This document shows, one piece after another, positions 53,412 to 62,205 of a stretch of 64,000 nucleotides of DNA (position 1 is its first letter; the number at the start of each line of letters is the position of its first letter). Below the pieces are notes generated by a model. That model saw nothing but the letters and a program-made list of their open reading frames with translations, did not search any database and had not been told where the DNA came from. Both the position numbers and the translations under genes were made by a program. The stretch lies in contig JAVEWJ010000003.1 of the NCBI GenBank assembly GCA_034004605.1, positions 62,001 to 126,000 on the forward strand, given 5' to 3'. Origin of the DNA: JAVEWJ01 sp034004605 (GTDB taxonomy: Bacteria > Patescibacteriota > Gracilibacteria > UBA1369 > LOWO2-01-FULL-3).

Positions 53412-54194
53412 ATGTCGTCAAAATATTCAGTACTTATGGTTAGTGCAGGTGCTCTACTAATTCTTAGTGCACAATTTTTATATCTTAACAATAAAATCGA
53501 CTCAGTTTCGGGTGGTGATCTAAAGGCATCGGTAGGTGATATTTCGGATGATGTTCTTTCAAAAAAAATCGATGCAGGAATCGAAGACTATATTCAAAGG
53601 CAAATAGAACAACAACAAAAGGCTCAGGAAGCAAGTCAGCCCAAAGATTTGAGTATGTCCGATTTTAAAAACCTCATGGATGACGATGCGGTAAACGGTT
53701 CTAAAGATGCAAAAGTTACAATAGTGGAATTCTCCGATTTCGAGTGTCCATATTGCGGAATGTATTACGAAAACACTTATAAACAAATTAAAGAGACTTA
53801 TGTTGAAACGGGGAAAGTAAATTATATTTTCAGAGATTTTCCGCTTTCATTTCACGAAGATGCTTACCCTTCCGCTCTTGCGGCTGAATGTCTTAAAGAA
53901 CAAAAAGGAGACAGTGCTTATTTTAAGCTTCACGATAGAATGTTTGAAAATCAGGATAAACTTTCTTATGAAAATTTTGAAAAATGGGCTAAAGAATTTG
54001 GAGCGGATGGCGGAAAATTCAAGACTTGCTTTGATAACGATAAGTATAAAGAAGAAATCGCTTCAGACATGAAAGATGGTCAGAGTGTTGGAGTACAAGG
54101 CACTCCGGCATTTTTCGTAAACGGAAGATTTTTGTCCGGAGCACAGCCTTTTGAAAATTTTCAAGCAATTATTGAAGAAGAATTAAACAAATAA
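53412..54194 (+). CDS. DsbA-like thiol oxidoreductase, membrane-anchored
   Basis: 260 residues. One N-terminal membrane helix, a Gln-rich linker (YIQRQIEQQQKAQEA), then a thioredoxin fold with VTIVEFSDFECPYCGMYY (CPYC active site) and cis-Pro loop VQGTPAFFVNG. This type acts outside the membrane to form or reshuffle disulfides. That fits the many Cys-containing lipoproteins of the window. It lies 4 bases before an SLH gene, so exported products are made together. Any DsbB/VKOR partner is elsewhere. Confidence 0.9.
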   Translation: MSSKYSVLMVSAGALLILSAQFLYLNNKIDSVSGGDLKASVGDISDDVLSKKIDAGIEDYIQRQIEQQQKAQEASQPKDLSMSDFKNLMDDDAVNGSKDAKVTIVEFSDFECPYCGMYYENTYKQIKETYVETGKVNYIFRDFPLSFHEDAYPSALAAECLKEQKGDSAYFKLHDRMFENQDKLSYENFEKWAKEFGADGGKFKTCFDNDKYKEEIASDMKDGQSVGVQGTPAFFVNGRFLSGAQPFENFQAIIEEELNK

Positions 54195-54198
54195 AAAT

Positions 54199-54909
54199 AT
54201 GCAAAAAATCAAAATTTTAGCGGTTGTGTTGGGTGTTGTATTATTTTCGTTTTCCGCTTTCTGCTCTACTCTAACGGAACAAGTATCTGACGGCTCGGAT
54301 AGTGTTTTTAATACTACCGGGACCAGTGAGTTGTCCGATCATAATAGTACGGATGAGGCTGATACTCCAGAAATGGATTTTTCCGATTTAAACTACCATT
54401 GGGCTAATGATTTTGTGGAAGAATTGTATTTAAGTGGAGTAGTAAACGGCAAGGAAGACGGACTTTTTCATCCAGATGATTTTATTACTCGAGCGGAACT
54501 TACGAAAATCGCTCTTCTCGGATATGAATATTCGGTTGAATCGAGTGTAAGCGAAAAACCTTTTTCCGATGTGGAAATTTTAGAGTGGTATGCGCCTTTT
54601 GTGGCTAAAGCAAAAGAGCTTGCACTTGTGGGCGGATACGCTGATGGTACTTTTAAACCGAAAGAAAATATTACCCGAGCCGAGGCGCTTAAAATTCTTG
54701 CAAAAGCGGGTGGCCTTGATACGGCACTTAACGGTGGTGTTTCAGAGTTCAGTGATGTGCCTTCGAATGCTTGGTACTTCGACTATGTGAGAATGGCTGT
54801 AGGGATGGGGGTTGTTAACGGATACGGAGACAATACTTTCAGGCCGAACGCTTATATCACAAGAGCTGAGGCTTCGAAGATTTTGGTGAAGTTTTTGGAG
54901 GTGCAATAA
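54199..54909 (+). CDS. exported SLH-domain protein
   Basis: 236 residues. A signal sequence (about 1-23), a Ser/Asp-rich spacer, then three SLH repeats: FVEELYLSGVVNGKEDGLFH with ITRAELTKIAL, KELALVGGYADGTFKPKENI with RAEALKILAK, and AVGMGVVNGYGDNTFRPNAY with RAEASKILVK. Nearly the whole mature protein is the wall-binding module, so it may be a minimal S-layer-type or anchoring protein. Last gene before a strong terminator. Confidence 0.9.
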   Translation: MQKIKILAVVLGVVLFSFSAFCSTLTEQVSDGSDSVFNTTGTSELSDHNSTDEADTPEMDFSDLNYHWANDFVEELYLSGVVNGKEDGLFHPDDFITRAELTKIALLGYEYSVESSVSEKPFSDVEILEWYAPFVAKAKELALVGGYADGTFKPKENITRAEALKILAKAGGLDTALNGGVSEFSDVPSNAWYFDYVRMAVGMGVVNGYGDNTFRPNAYITRAEASKILVKFLEVQ

Positions 54910-54926
54910 ATTTAAGAAGGGTTTTT

Positions 54927-54961
54927 AAGGGCCCCGGGAAGAATTTCCCGGGGCCCTTTTT
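54927..54961 (+). terminator. strong intrinsic terminator
   Basis: AAGGGCCCCGGGAA (54927-54940) pairs perfectly with TTCCCGGGGCCCTT (54945-54958) around a 4-base loop, followed by T. It ends the DsbA-SLH transcript. Confidence 0.95.
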
Positions 54962-55038
54962 ATTACTAATTTCCAAATATATTGTTTTCTTTTTATTTGC
55001 CTTGAGATAAAATCTGATTCGTCCAGTAAAAAAATATT

Positions 55039-55323
55039 ATGGCTAAAGTAACTTATAAAAATAAGAATGAAAGCGTAGAAGTCGCTGACGGTTCGAATTT
55101 AAAACAAATAATTCGCGACAATTCTTGGAATATTCCTTTCGGATGCGAGGAGGGAATTTGTGGAACATGTCTTGTGAGAGTTGTTTCCGGGATGGAAAAC
55201 TTAAGCGAACTGAGCGATAAAGAGAAAATGACGCTTCCCGCTATGGGGCTTATGGATGGTGTGCACAGGCTTGCCTGCCAGTGCGAAGTTCTCAAAGGTG
55301 AAATTGAAATCGAGAATTCTTAA
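55039..55323 (+). CDS. 2Fe-2S plant-type ferredoxin
   Basis: 94 residues. The cluster Cys are in FGCEEGICGTCLVRVVSG (CxxxxCxxC) plus a distal RLACQCEV. Short electron carrier. Possible partners are the 2-oxoacid oxidoreductase at 62206 or a radical-SAM reducing chain, though such enzymes more often use 4Fe-4S ferredoxins. Convergent with the lipoprotein gene at 55333. Confidence 0.9.
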   Translation: MAKVTYKNKNESVEVADGSNLKQIIRDNSWNIPFGCEEGICGTCLVRVVSGMENLSELSDKEKMTLPAMGLMDGVHRLACQCEVLKGEIEIENS

Positions 55324-55332
55324 AATCACAAA

Positions 55333-56196
55333 CTAATCCAAATTTTTTGTGATTCGTGTGAGATCGAATGCTTTTTCTTTGTTTGTGTTATTTTCTTTGT
55401 ACATTACTTCGTATGAGCCGTTTCCCAAATTTTGACTTAGCACTGTGCCCGGCACATAGACACCGTTTAAACTCAAAAACACATCGTCTCCGGATTTATA
55501 TTCGTCACTAAATTGTACAGGAACAGTATGTTCTTTGTTTCGAAGATTTATGATTCCGTTTTTCGAAATCGTCAAAACAAATCCATTACAATCGCATAGA
55601 AGCGTTTCGTTCAGGTATCGTTCACCTTCTTTTACAATAATAATAGCTCCTTTTACATAGTCCCCGCCCAGTTTTTTTAATTTGGAAGAATCTAATATGT
55701 CTTTTCTACCGGATAAATTTTCATCCATATAACGCACCAAATATTTGCCGTCTTCAGGCTTCAAAATATATGCGTAAGTAAACCCCTTCGCTTCTGGATA
55801 TGCAGTGAGTACAGTCTCTCCCGGATTAAAACTTTCTTCAATTGGAAACGGAATTACAAGTGCGTCCTCTATAAGAAATTCCTCCTTTGAATTTGAGATA
55901 ATAATCCCCTCTTTATCTTCTCTAACAAATTTATGCTCCGAAAAAATCAGTGGCGTTTTTTCGTTTGAATAAAACTTTTCCAAATCTTTTTTATCCGGCG
56001 CAAGAACAAAAATACCGGGAGTAAGCTTCAAATCAGAGTCAAGATGATTCGAAAGCAGAGATTTTCCAGGAAGAGAGATCTCTTTTGAAACTTCCTGTTT
56101 TTCTTTTGTCTTGGGTAAAGGATTTTGATTTTGAATGCTTACGGTGGAACAGGAGCTTAACAACAGAATAGAAAAAATAATGAGGATTTTTTTCAT
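55333..56196 (-). CDS. lipoprotein with repeated Tudor-like modules
   Basis: 287 residues. Lipobox LLSSC. The C-terminal two thirds contain at least two similar strand-rich units: FNPGETVLTAYPEAKGFTYA with YLVRYMDEN, and YKSGDDVFLSLNGVYVPGTV with SYEVMYKEN. The pattern (VLA..., xx, Y.V.Y.D) resembles Tudor/Agenet-like barrels, which bind peptides or glycans. Family assignment is tentative. One CDC motif (LLCDCNG) lies between the units. Confidence 0.6.
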   Translation of the reverse strand: MKKILIIFSILLLSSCSTVSIQNQNPLPKTKEKQEVSKEISLPGKSLLSNHLDSDLKLTPGIFVLAPDKKDLEKFYSNEKTPLIFSEHKFVREDKEGIIISNSKEEFLIEDALVIPFPIEESFNPGETVLTAYPEAKGFTYAYILKPEDGKYLVRYMDENLSGRKDILDSSKLKKLGGDYVKGAIIIVKEGERYLNETLLCDCNGFVLTISKNGIINLRNKEHTVPVQFSDEYKSGDDVFLSLNGVYVPGTVLSQNLGNGSYEVMYKENNTNKEKAFDLTRITKNLD

Positions 56197-56317
56197 GGTT
56201 GTAAATTTAGTTATGTTTATTTTAAATTATATTTTACAAATTGGCGAGAAAATTTTTTCGTAATTTTTGACATGGGCGGTAAAATTTTTTAGAGTCAAAT
56301 AAACTTAACAAAAAAAT

Positions 56318-57316
56318 ATGCAAAAAGTAGTATCCGAAACCGTTGTCGGTTCGGCGAATCCGTTCTTTAAATTCTTTAGAGAACTTTCGGCTTCAATCAA
56401 AGGAATTGCGACGGGCATTTTGATGATCATAATCGGTTTTATTATGGTGTGGTTTTTTGCGCATCAAGTTGAACATTCAAAGACAATTGCAGGTCTTCCC
56501 CTTCAAACTCCCAGTGAAGTATCTGGTAGCACAGGAATGGTGAAAATTCATGATTTCCCGACTTACGAGAATCTTCTTGTTGCTCCGAATACCGAAAAAG
56601 AAGTTTTATACTATACAATTCAAGAAGAAGAATACGCTATTCGTGAAAAGAAGTCTTCAAGAACAATAGTTCGAGACGGGCAGGAGGTAAAACAAGAAAT
56701 TGTCGACTATGTGCCGGAATGGAGAACTATCTCCACTGAAACAAAATGGTCGGATTTTAATTTGGGCGGTATCAAAATCAACCCAGGCAACGCGAAACTT
56801 CAAATGACTACAAGTCAATTTTTTACCGAAACGGTAGATGTTACTTATGATACGACAAAAGCCGAGGACCAGCTTGTAGATGTGCCCCAAAAAAGAAGAA
56901 CCACCATTACCGGTGTTCCCAAAGAAGATGAAATTATCGCTGTTGGCATGCTTTCAAATAATTTGATCGCAACGGGTGACGAAGATGGCACTTTCTTTTT
57001 ATCGAATAAAAGCGAACAAGTATTCATCGAAGATCAGGCAAAGGCTGAAAGTACTATGTTTTGGGTAATGGTTTTCATTTCTTGGTTCCTTATGACTACG
57101 GGATTTACGATGATTCTTGGACCAATCACAAAAATTTTAAACATTATTCCTGGTGTCGGTGGACTTGTGTCAGGACTTCTATTTATTATTTTTGGTATTT
57201 TGTCGGCTATGATTATCGGTCTTAGTTACATCGGAATGAAATATTGGTGGGCTATTTTGCTTTTGATAGTAGTTGCAATCGGCGTGTTTGTGATGAAAAA
57301 AGTGAAAAAGGCTTAA
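56318..57316 (+). CDS. TMEM43-like membrane protein
   Basis: 332 residues. One N-terminal membrane helix (about 32-50), a large loop domain (about 55-240) on the outer side, then four membrane helices at the C-terminus. The layout and the segment GLPLQTPSEV...TENL-like loop fit TMEM43/DUF1625 proteins, in which a long loop lies between one N-terminal and several C-terminal helices. The C-terminus is basic (MKKVKKA). Function in bacteria is unknown. Followed by its own terminator. Confidence 0.65.
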   Translation: MQKVVSETVVGSANPFFKFFRELSASIKGIATGILMIIIGFIMVWFFAHQVEHSKTIAGLPLQTPSEVSGSTGMVKIHDFPTYENLLVAPNTEKEVLYYTIQEEEYAIREKKSSRTIVRDGQEVKQEIVDYVPEWRTISTETKWSDFNLGGIKINPGNAKLQMTTSQFFTETVDVTYDTTKAEDQLVDVPQKRRTTITGVPKEDEIIAVGMLSNNLIATGDEDGTFFLSNKSEQVFIEDQAKAESTMFWVMVFISWFLMTTGFTMILGPITKILNIIPGVGGLVSGLLFIIFGILSAMIIGLSYIGMKYWWAILLLIVVAIGVFVMKKVKKA

Positions 57317-57331
57317 AGATTTCTTATGTTG

Positions 57332-57369
57332 AAAGAGCGGCTCCTTTAGTTGGTGTCGCTCTTTTTTTT
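57332..57369 (+). terminator. intrinsic terminator
   Basis: AAAGAGCG (57332-57339) pairs with CGCTCTTT (57357-57364), followed by a T-run. It ends the TMEM43-like gene. On the other strand it also lies just beyond the lipoprotein ending at 57386. Confidence 0.75.
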
Positions 57370-57385
57370 GTGGAGGATCGAGGTC

Positions 57386-57799
57386 TTATGGCCAGTCCAT
57401 GTTGTGAAGGCCGTCGAGGTGATTTAAAATCTTTATCAGCTCGTAGTAGTCGAGAAGATCCTCCTTCTCAAGTCTCTCCAATGCTTTGTCCAGAGTGGCT
57501 TTTTCGGTCGCACTCAAACCCGGCTTTTTGGAGAGAACCTGAATCGCCCTTTTTTCGATGTGGCGCTTGTTGTACCGCTGTTTGTAGGAATCCGTGATCA
57601 GATGCACGGCGTGCTCAAGGCGGGAAGCCGCGCGGGATTTGGCGGATGGGTCTTCTTCTATCGGTGGCAACTGCTTTCTTCGACTATTAGTTTCCGCACA
57701 CTGAATCGTAGTGCGAACCTGCGAGCTTGTCGGGATTTCCGGAAGCGAAACACAAGCCGTCATGGTCAGGATGAAGGTCATGCAAACCAGAGCTTTCAT
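57386..57799 (-). CDS. small lipoprotein, GC-rich outlier
   Basis: 137 residues. Signal MKALVCMTFILTMTAC with lipobox MTAC, then a charged helical protein (KRHIEKRAIQVL, LDKALERLEKEDLLDYYELI). The start at 57799 is fixed by the perfect SD AGGAGG six bases upstream; longer in-frame starts run through it. A promoter TTGTCA, 17 bases, TATTTT lies at 57834-57862. Visibly GC-richer than its neighbours and, like the three genes in 544-3573, SD-led and exported. A recent acquisition from a GC-richer organism is likely. Function unknown. Confidence 0.75.
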   Translation of the reverse strand: MKALVCMTFILTMTACVSLPEIPTSSQVRTTIQCAETNSRRKQLPPIEEDPSAKSRAASRLEHAVHLITDSYKQRYNKRHIEKRAIQVLSKKPGLSATEKATLDKALERLEKEDLLDYYELIKILNHLDGLHNMDWP

Positions 57800-57833
57800 G
57801 GCAATCCTCCTTTTGTTGTTTTGGGCTTGGCTT

Positions 57834-57862
57834 AAAATAAACAAATAGCGCGAATTTGACAA
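57834..57862 (-). promoter_or_regulatory. promoter of the GC-rich lipoprotein
   Basis: TTGTCA (complement of 57857-57862), 17 bases, TATTTT (complement of 57834-57839). The transcript would start near 57827 with a leader of about 28 bases carrying the SD. Confidence 0.5.
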
Positions 57863-57888
57863 GTGATTTATTTTCTTTCATATTTCAC

Positions 57889-57912
57889 AAAATTCCTGCC
57901 GGCAGGAATTTT
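57889..57912. repeat. 24-bp perfect palindrome, copy 1
   Basis: AAAATTCCTGCC followed by its exact complement GGCAGGAATTTT. It is intergenic, between the GC-rich lipoprotein and the HNH gene. The 22-base core recurs at 58645-58666. Confidence 0.9.
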
Positions 57913-57972
57913 TCTTTTGATTTATGGCTTTAGGTAAATGTTTGTTTTAAAAAATTATTTTTAAATTTGCCA

Positions 57973-58000
57973 TTGACTTTTGGTGAGTTTTTGATACACT
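57973..58000 (+). promoter_or_regulatory. promoter of the HNH gene
   Basis: TTGACT (57973-57978), 16 bases, TACACT (57995-58000), 32 bases before the ATG at 58033. Confidence 0.5.
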
Positions 58001-58032
58001 TGTTTTGCAAGATGATTTTTTAATTTACTGTA

Positions 58033-58959
58033 ATGAACGAATTAAACGATAGACAAATACATAAAAAATTCATAAAACTTGGCACTCAAAGAATAGCTTT
58101 GACACGTAAACTTTTTGCATTGATTCCGGAAATTGAAAAACGAAAAATTTATTTACATAAAGGGTGTAAAGATATTCAAGAATATGCGCTTAAATATGCC
58201 GGACTCTCCTACTCTGCGGTACGAAATTGCATTAGCGTAATAAAAAAGGCCAAGAATTTCCCCCTTATCGCTTCGGAAATAGAAAATGTGGGAATTTATA
58301 AAGCGGAATTGGCTCTGAAAATTGCAAATAAAGAAAATGAATCCATTGTTGTTGATAAAATGAAAAACATGAGTAGAAGTGCTTTCAAGTTGCTCGTCGC
58401 TGAGACAAAAAATCATGGTTTTTCGGATAGAAAATGCTCGGCAGTTCCTATGAAAAAATCAATTTGTCTTAAGGGTGAATCATTGAAAATTTTCAATCGC
58501 CTGAAGTTCAAATTGAAAATGGAAAACGAAGAGGAGTTGATTTTGAAAATACTCAAGCTTGCGGAAGGTCAAATTCTAAAAGACTTGGAAAATACACAAA
58601 AAATGAGAACAAAAAGGCCTAGAGTAGCCAATAATACTGGCCATAAATTCCTGCCGGCAGGAATTTCCAGATATATTCCGAGCGCAATCAGAAGCGAAGT
58701 GGTAAAAAGAAGCGATGGTCTTTGTCAGTATCCAAATTGCTCCTCTCAAATTGATACATTTCATCACATAGACAGATTTTCTGAAAACAAGAATCACAAC
58801 AATATAATAGGTCTTTGCAAAGCACATCATGAATTCGCCCATAATAATTTAATTGATGAGTCGAGTTTGAAGTTTCGGTTTGAAGAAGGCATTAGAAAAT
58901 TCGAGGATTTTCAAAGAAGGGAGATAATTCAAGAAATAATGGGAATCAATAGTGGATGA
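58033..58959 (+). CDS. HNH-endonuclease-like protein
   Basis: 308 residues. A helical N-terminal region (about 1-190) has a DNA-binding look (GCKDIQEYALKYAGLSYSAV). The C-terminal HNH domain follows: IPSAIRSEVVKRSDGLCQYPNC, then FHHIDRF, then IIGLCKAHHEFAH. The Cys pairs and His residues fit a zinc-containing HNH fold. Similar proteins are frequent as orphan genes in environmental bacteria. The role could be a mobile element, restriction or repair. Codons for FLPAGIS come from the second copy of the palindrome, inserted in frame. It ends with TGA and overlaps mnmA by 14 bases. Confidence 0.8.
   Translation: MNELNDRQIHKKFIKLGTQRIALTRKLFALIPEIEKRKIYLHKGCKDIQEYALKYAGLSYSAVRNCISVIKKAKNFPLIASEIENVGIYKAELALKIANKENESIVVDKMKNMSRSAFKLLVAETKNHGFSDRKCSAVPMKKSICLKGESLKIFNRLKFKLKMENEEELILKILKLAEGQILKDLENTQKMRTKRPRVANNTGHKFLPAGISRYIPSAIRSEVVKRSDGLCQYPNCSSQIDTFHHIDRFSENKNHNNIIGLCKAHHEFAHNNLIDESSLKFRFEEGIRKFEDFQRREIIQEIMGINSG
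58645..58666. repeat. 22-bp perfect palindrome, copy 2
   Basis: AAATTCCTGCC followed by GGCAGGAATTT, inside the HNH gene between its helical and HNH domains. Same core as 57889-57912. Confidence 0.9.
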
Positions 58960-60070
58960 TGCCTGAACCGAGGCAAATATCACCATCGTAAAATACCGCA
59001 AATTGGCCGGGAGTAATACCTTGGTCGTTCTCGGGAATCTCGATTTTCAGCGAATTGTTGATGAACTTGAGAACTGCATTTTGATCGTGGGTAATTGATT
59101 TGTCATGCGAAGGATTTGCTACTTTTGAAATTTTAGCAGGATAAATTTTCTCGCCGTGGCGGATTTTTACTCCGATTTTTCTATTTTGGTCTAAAAGAAT
59201 GTCCGTTGTGCCGGAAAAAATATTTAAAGATGAAACTTCAAACGTGTTTCTTAGTTTGTCCTCTGTGAAATAATTTTTTGAAACAAATATTTCATTTTTA
59301 GAGATTTCTTTTTTAACTACAAAATAAGGACCGCCGGAAAGCTTTATGTCTTTGCGTTGACCAAGTGTATAAAACCAATAACCATCGTGTTTGCCAATAA
59401 CTTTTCCCGTTTCAAATTCAATAATATCCCCTTCCTTTTTGCCAAGATAAGATCCAATGAAATCCCTGAATTTTATTTTTCCGAGAAAACAAATTCCCTG
59501 AGAATCCTTTCTGTTTTTATTCGGAAGATCAAATTTTTCGGCAAGATTTCTCACCTCCGACTTTGTGTAAGTGCCTATTGGGAACAAAATTCGTTTTAGT
59601 TGTTCTTCCTTCAAATAAGCCAAAAAATATGTTTGATCTTTTACTTCATCCGGAGTCATTTTAAGATGTGTTTTTCCGTTTATCTCAATCGTATTCGCAT
59701 AATGACCGCTTGCGACTTTTTCAAAAGAGGAATCGATTTTGTTTAGAAAAAGTCCGAATTTTATGAAATTGTTACAGAAAACATCTGGATTTCCTGTTCG
59801 TCCCGCTTTTGCTTCGTTTACTAAATACTCCACAACGTTTTCAAAATATTCTTTTTGCATAGGGACTACTTCCAGTGGAACAGAAAGTTTTTCACAAATC
59901 TTTTCAACAAATTCCAAATCCTCTTTCCATGGGCAATCGCTTAGGAAAGAAAGTTCTTCCTCCATCCAAATTTTGAGATAAAATGCCGTGACATCGTGCC
60001 CTTGTTCTTTAAGCAGAGCAAGCGCCACTGCGCTATCCACGCCTCCCGATAAAAGTACTGCAATTTTCAT
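58946..60070 (-). CDS. mnmA: tRNA-specific 2-thiouridylase MnmA
   Basis: 374 residues. It makes 2-thiouridine at the wobble base of Lys, Glu and Gln tRNAs. P-loop LLSGGVDSAVALALL, tRNA-binding RTGNPDVFCNNFIKFG with the first catalytic Cys, then DSQGICFLG with the second. The start at 60070 gives the family N-terminus MKIAVLLSGGVDS. Divergent from gpsA across 42 bases. Confidence 0.94.
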   Translation of the reverse strand: MKIAVLLSGGVDSAVALALLKEQGHDVTAFYLKIWMEEELSFLSDCPWKEDLEFVEKICEKLSVPLEVVPMQKEYFENVVEYLVNEAKAGRTGNPDVFCNNFIKFGLFLNKIDSSFEKVASGHYANTIEINGKTHLKMTPDEVKDQTYFLAYLKEEQLKRILFPIGTYTKSEVRNLAEKFDLPNKNRKDSQGICFLGKIKFRDFIGSYLGKKEGDIIEFETGKVIGKHDGYWFYTLGQRKDIKLSGGPYFVVKKEISKNEIFVSKNYFTEDKLRNTFEVSSLNIFSGTTDILLDQNRKIGVKIRHGEKIYPAKISKVANPSHDKSITHDQNAVLKFINNSLKIEIPENDQGITPGQFAVFYDGDICLGSGIIHY

Positions 60071-60112
60071 AAATGTGATAAAATTCAAGAAAATTATATT
60101 ACATTAATTCTT

Positions 60113-60991
60113 ATGAAAATAGCAATAATTGGTGCAGGAGAAATCGGACAAGCGGTGAGATATTTAATTTCAAAGAAGGATGAAATCCGGATGTGGGACA
60201 AAGATCCTTCGAAAGTTGCCGGAGAAATGGGATCACTTAAAGATGCCGTTTCAAATATGGACGCTGTGTTTGTCTGCATTCCATCAAATTTTGTTCGTGA
60301 ACTTATTATGGAAATTAAGGAAATCGTTTCGAGTGACACTCTAATTATCGGCATTTCGAAAGGAATGGAGAGTGCTACAAATATGACAAACATTGAAACA
60401 TTTAAGGACCTTATGCCTTCACATGAAATGTTTGCAATCGTTTCAGGACCCATGCTTGCGGAGGAAATAGTTGAAGGTAAAATTTGCGCCGCAGTTCTTG
60501 CTAGTGAAAACGAAAAGGCTTTAGAGGTGATTTCTGAAATTTTCAATGATACGAATTTAAAATTTTCAATGAGTAAAAAGCCCCTGGAGATTGCAACTCT
60601 CGGAATACTTAAGAATATTTATGCGATTTTGTGTGGAGTATCCGATGGACTTGAATTTGGCAATAACACAAAATCGTATTTGATTACACGCTCTATTTCC
60701 GAAATGAGAAAAATTATGAAAGAACTTTTTGGAGATGATGAAGAAGTTTTTTCTTATGCAGGATTGGGTGATTTCCTGACCACTTCGTCCGGACTTTTTT
60801 CAAAGAATTATTCATTCGGTTATGAAATGGCGAAATTTGGCAAATCCGAGATTATGTCTGAGGGCAGAATTTCTATTCCGTTTTTTGCTGAAAAACTTGG
60901 GGAAAATACTAAAAATCTTCCCCTATTTCTTGCCTCACAAAAAATTGTTTCCGGTACAGTTGTAAAAGAGGCTTTTGCTGAAATTCTTTAA
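60113..60991 (+). CDS. gpsA: glycerol-3-phosphate dehydrogenase (NAD(P)), short form
   Basis: 292 residues, shorter than the usual 330. Rossmann motif IGAGEIGQAV, SKGMES, GPMLAEEI (usually GPSxAxE), the catalytic-Lys helix LGILKNIYAILCGVSDG with GNNTKSYLITR, and GLGDFLTT. It reduces dihydroxyacetone phosphate to glycerol-3-phosphate for phospholipid synthesis. Convergent with the LOG-family gene. Confidence 0.9.
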   Translation: MKIAIIGAGEIGQAVRYLISKKDEIRMWDKDPSKVAGEMGSLKDAVSNMDAVFVCIPSNFVRELIMEIKEIVSSDTLIIGISKGMESATNMTNIETFKDLMPSHEMFAIVSGPMLAEEIVEGKICAAVLASENEKALEVISEIFNDTNLKFSMSKKPLEIATLGILKNIYAILCGVSDGLEFGNNTKSYLITRSISEMRKIMKELFGDDEEVFSYAGLGDFLTTSSGLFSKNYSFGYEMAKFGKSEIMSEGRISIPFFAEKLGENTKNLPLFLASQKIVSGTVVKEAFAEIL

Positions 60992-60999
60992 AAACTTTT

Positions 61000-62115
61000 T
61001 CAAGGTTTTACAGGTGGATGCTCTTTTATGAATTTAACGATTTCATCAGTTTCGTCGGCAATACCAATTAAATCATGATATGGGTGTCCTTTTGAAATTT
61101 GTCTAAGTAGTTGATACAAAAAAGTATCTTCACTCCAAAATTTTCTTCCGAAAAAGACCATAGGACTCACATAACCCCAACTTGCATATTGACCTTGAGC
61201 TGCATCTTGAAAAATTTCTTGAATCGTTCCGGCCGATCCCGGAGCATAAATAATTCCGTGAATAGCAACTGCAAGTAGTATGTCTTCACGAATCGCATTT
61301 GAGAAATATTTGGCTATATGGCTTGCGAAAAGGTTGCTTGGTTCATGTCCATAAAACCAAGTTGGAATTGATAAATTCATCTCCCCTTTTGGGTAAAGTT
61401 CGAGAACTTTTTTGGATTTCGTCACAAATTCATGATCGTTCATTTTAGGTGCTTCCTTCAATATCTCAATGGCACTTTTCAAGTCTTCATCGCTTTTTTT
61501 TGCGAAGTATGCTCCGAGATTTGCTGCTTCCATAATGCCAGGACCTCCGCCAGAGAGAATAAAATATCCGTCTTCCGTTAATTTTTTTGCAACAAAAGCA
61601 ACTTTTTCATAAGACTCTTCATCTCTTTGAACTCGGTGTCCTCCCATTACTCCGACGCACTTTTTTTCAGTCATACCATCTTCTCTAAGTCCAATAAGTT
61701 CACGGAGTGCGTTATCTATTGAATTGTCATGAATGTGTTGTGCCAATGCTTCATTTATATCCGGAGTAAATTTGTTCCGAATAAAATGATCATATATCTT
61801 TAAATCCAAACTTTGATCATTGTCTATGTCATAGCCACCCATTAGTTCTTCCCATGTATAAAGTTCTTTTCTATAAGGGTTATATGGAAGTCCGACGATT
61901 TTAGGGTAAATATAGGCTCCTCTCTCTCTTAAAATTTTTTCTGTTCCGTTATCAAAGTCACAACCTAAAAATGTAGTATTTGCTAGTTTTATCTGATTAA
62001 AGTCTATTCCCTGATTTCTAAAATCAATATCCTGAACGGTTAGATTTAACAAAGTTGGGAAAAAACTTTTGAATTCTTTTAAGTTTTTAACAGTTTTAAT
62101 TAGATTGTTTGGCAT
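61000..62115 (-). CDS. LOG-family Rossmann protein, long form
   Basis: 371 residues. The C-terminal Rossmann domain carries GVMGGHRV, ILSGGGPGIMEAANLGAYFA and APGSAGTIQEIFQDAAQ, the PGGxGTxxE motif with small changes. The N-terminal 140 residues have a short pentapeptide-like strand (IDFNQIKLANTTFLGCDF) and GLPYNPYRKELYTWEELM. Long LOG proteins of this layout are known in Actinobacteria, from memory. LOG enzymes cleave nucleoside 5'-monophosphates of cytokinin type in some lineages; here the substrate is unknown. Confidence 0.8.
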   Translation of the reverse strand: MPNNLIKTVKNLKEFKSFFPTLLNLTVQDIDFRNQGIDFNQIKLANTTFLGCDFDNGTEKILRERGAYIYPKIVGLPYNPYRKELYTWEELMGGYDIDNDQSLDLKIYDHFIRNKFTPDINEALAQHIHDNSIDNALRELIGLREDGMTEKKCVGVMGGHRVQRDEESYEKVAFVAKKLTEDGYFILSGGGPGIMEAANLGAYFAKKSDEDLKSAIEILKEAPKMNDHEFVTKSKKVLELYPKGEMNLSIPTWFYGHEPSNLFASHIAKYFSNAIREDILLAVAIHGIIYAPGSAGTIQEIFQDAAQGQYASWGYVSPMVFFGRKFWSEDTFLYQLLRQISKGHPYHDLIGIADETDEIVKFIKEHPPVKP

Positions 62116-62205
62116 TTTTTATGTTTATAAAATCTTCTAATTATATCAAATTTTTGCTTTTAAATAAACCGCTTGTTGATTATATTTAAAAAGTAATAAA
62201 AATTT

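Noticed and set aside
57244..57835. Forward frames overlapping the GC-rich lipoprotein
   Set aside because: They are antisense to a gene with clear SD, lipobox and promoter, and lack start signals of their own.
5712..58959. Recoded UGA (Gly) as in Absconditabacteria/Gracilibacteria
   Set aside because: TGA ends two full-length genes and conserved genes show no internal UGA, so the standard code fits.
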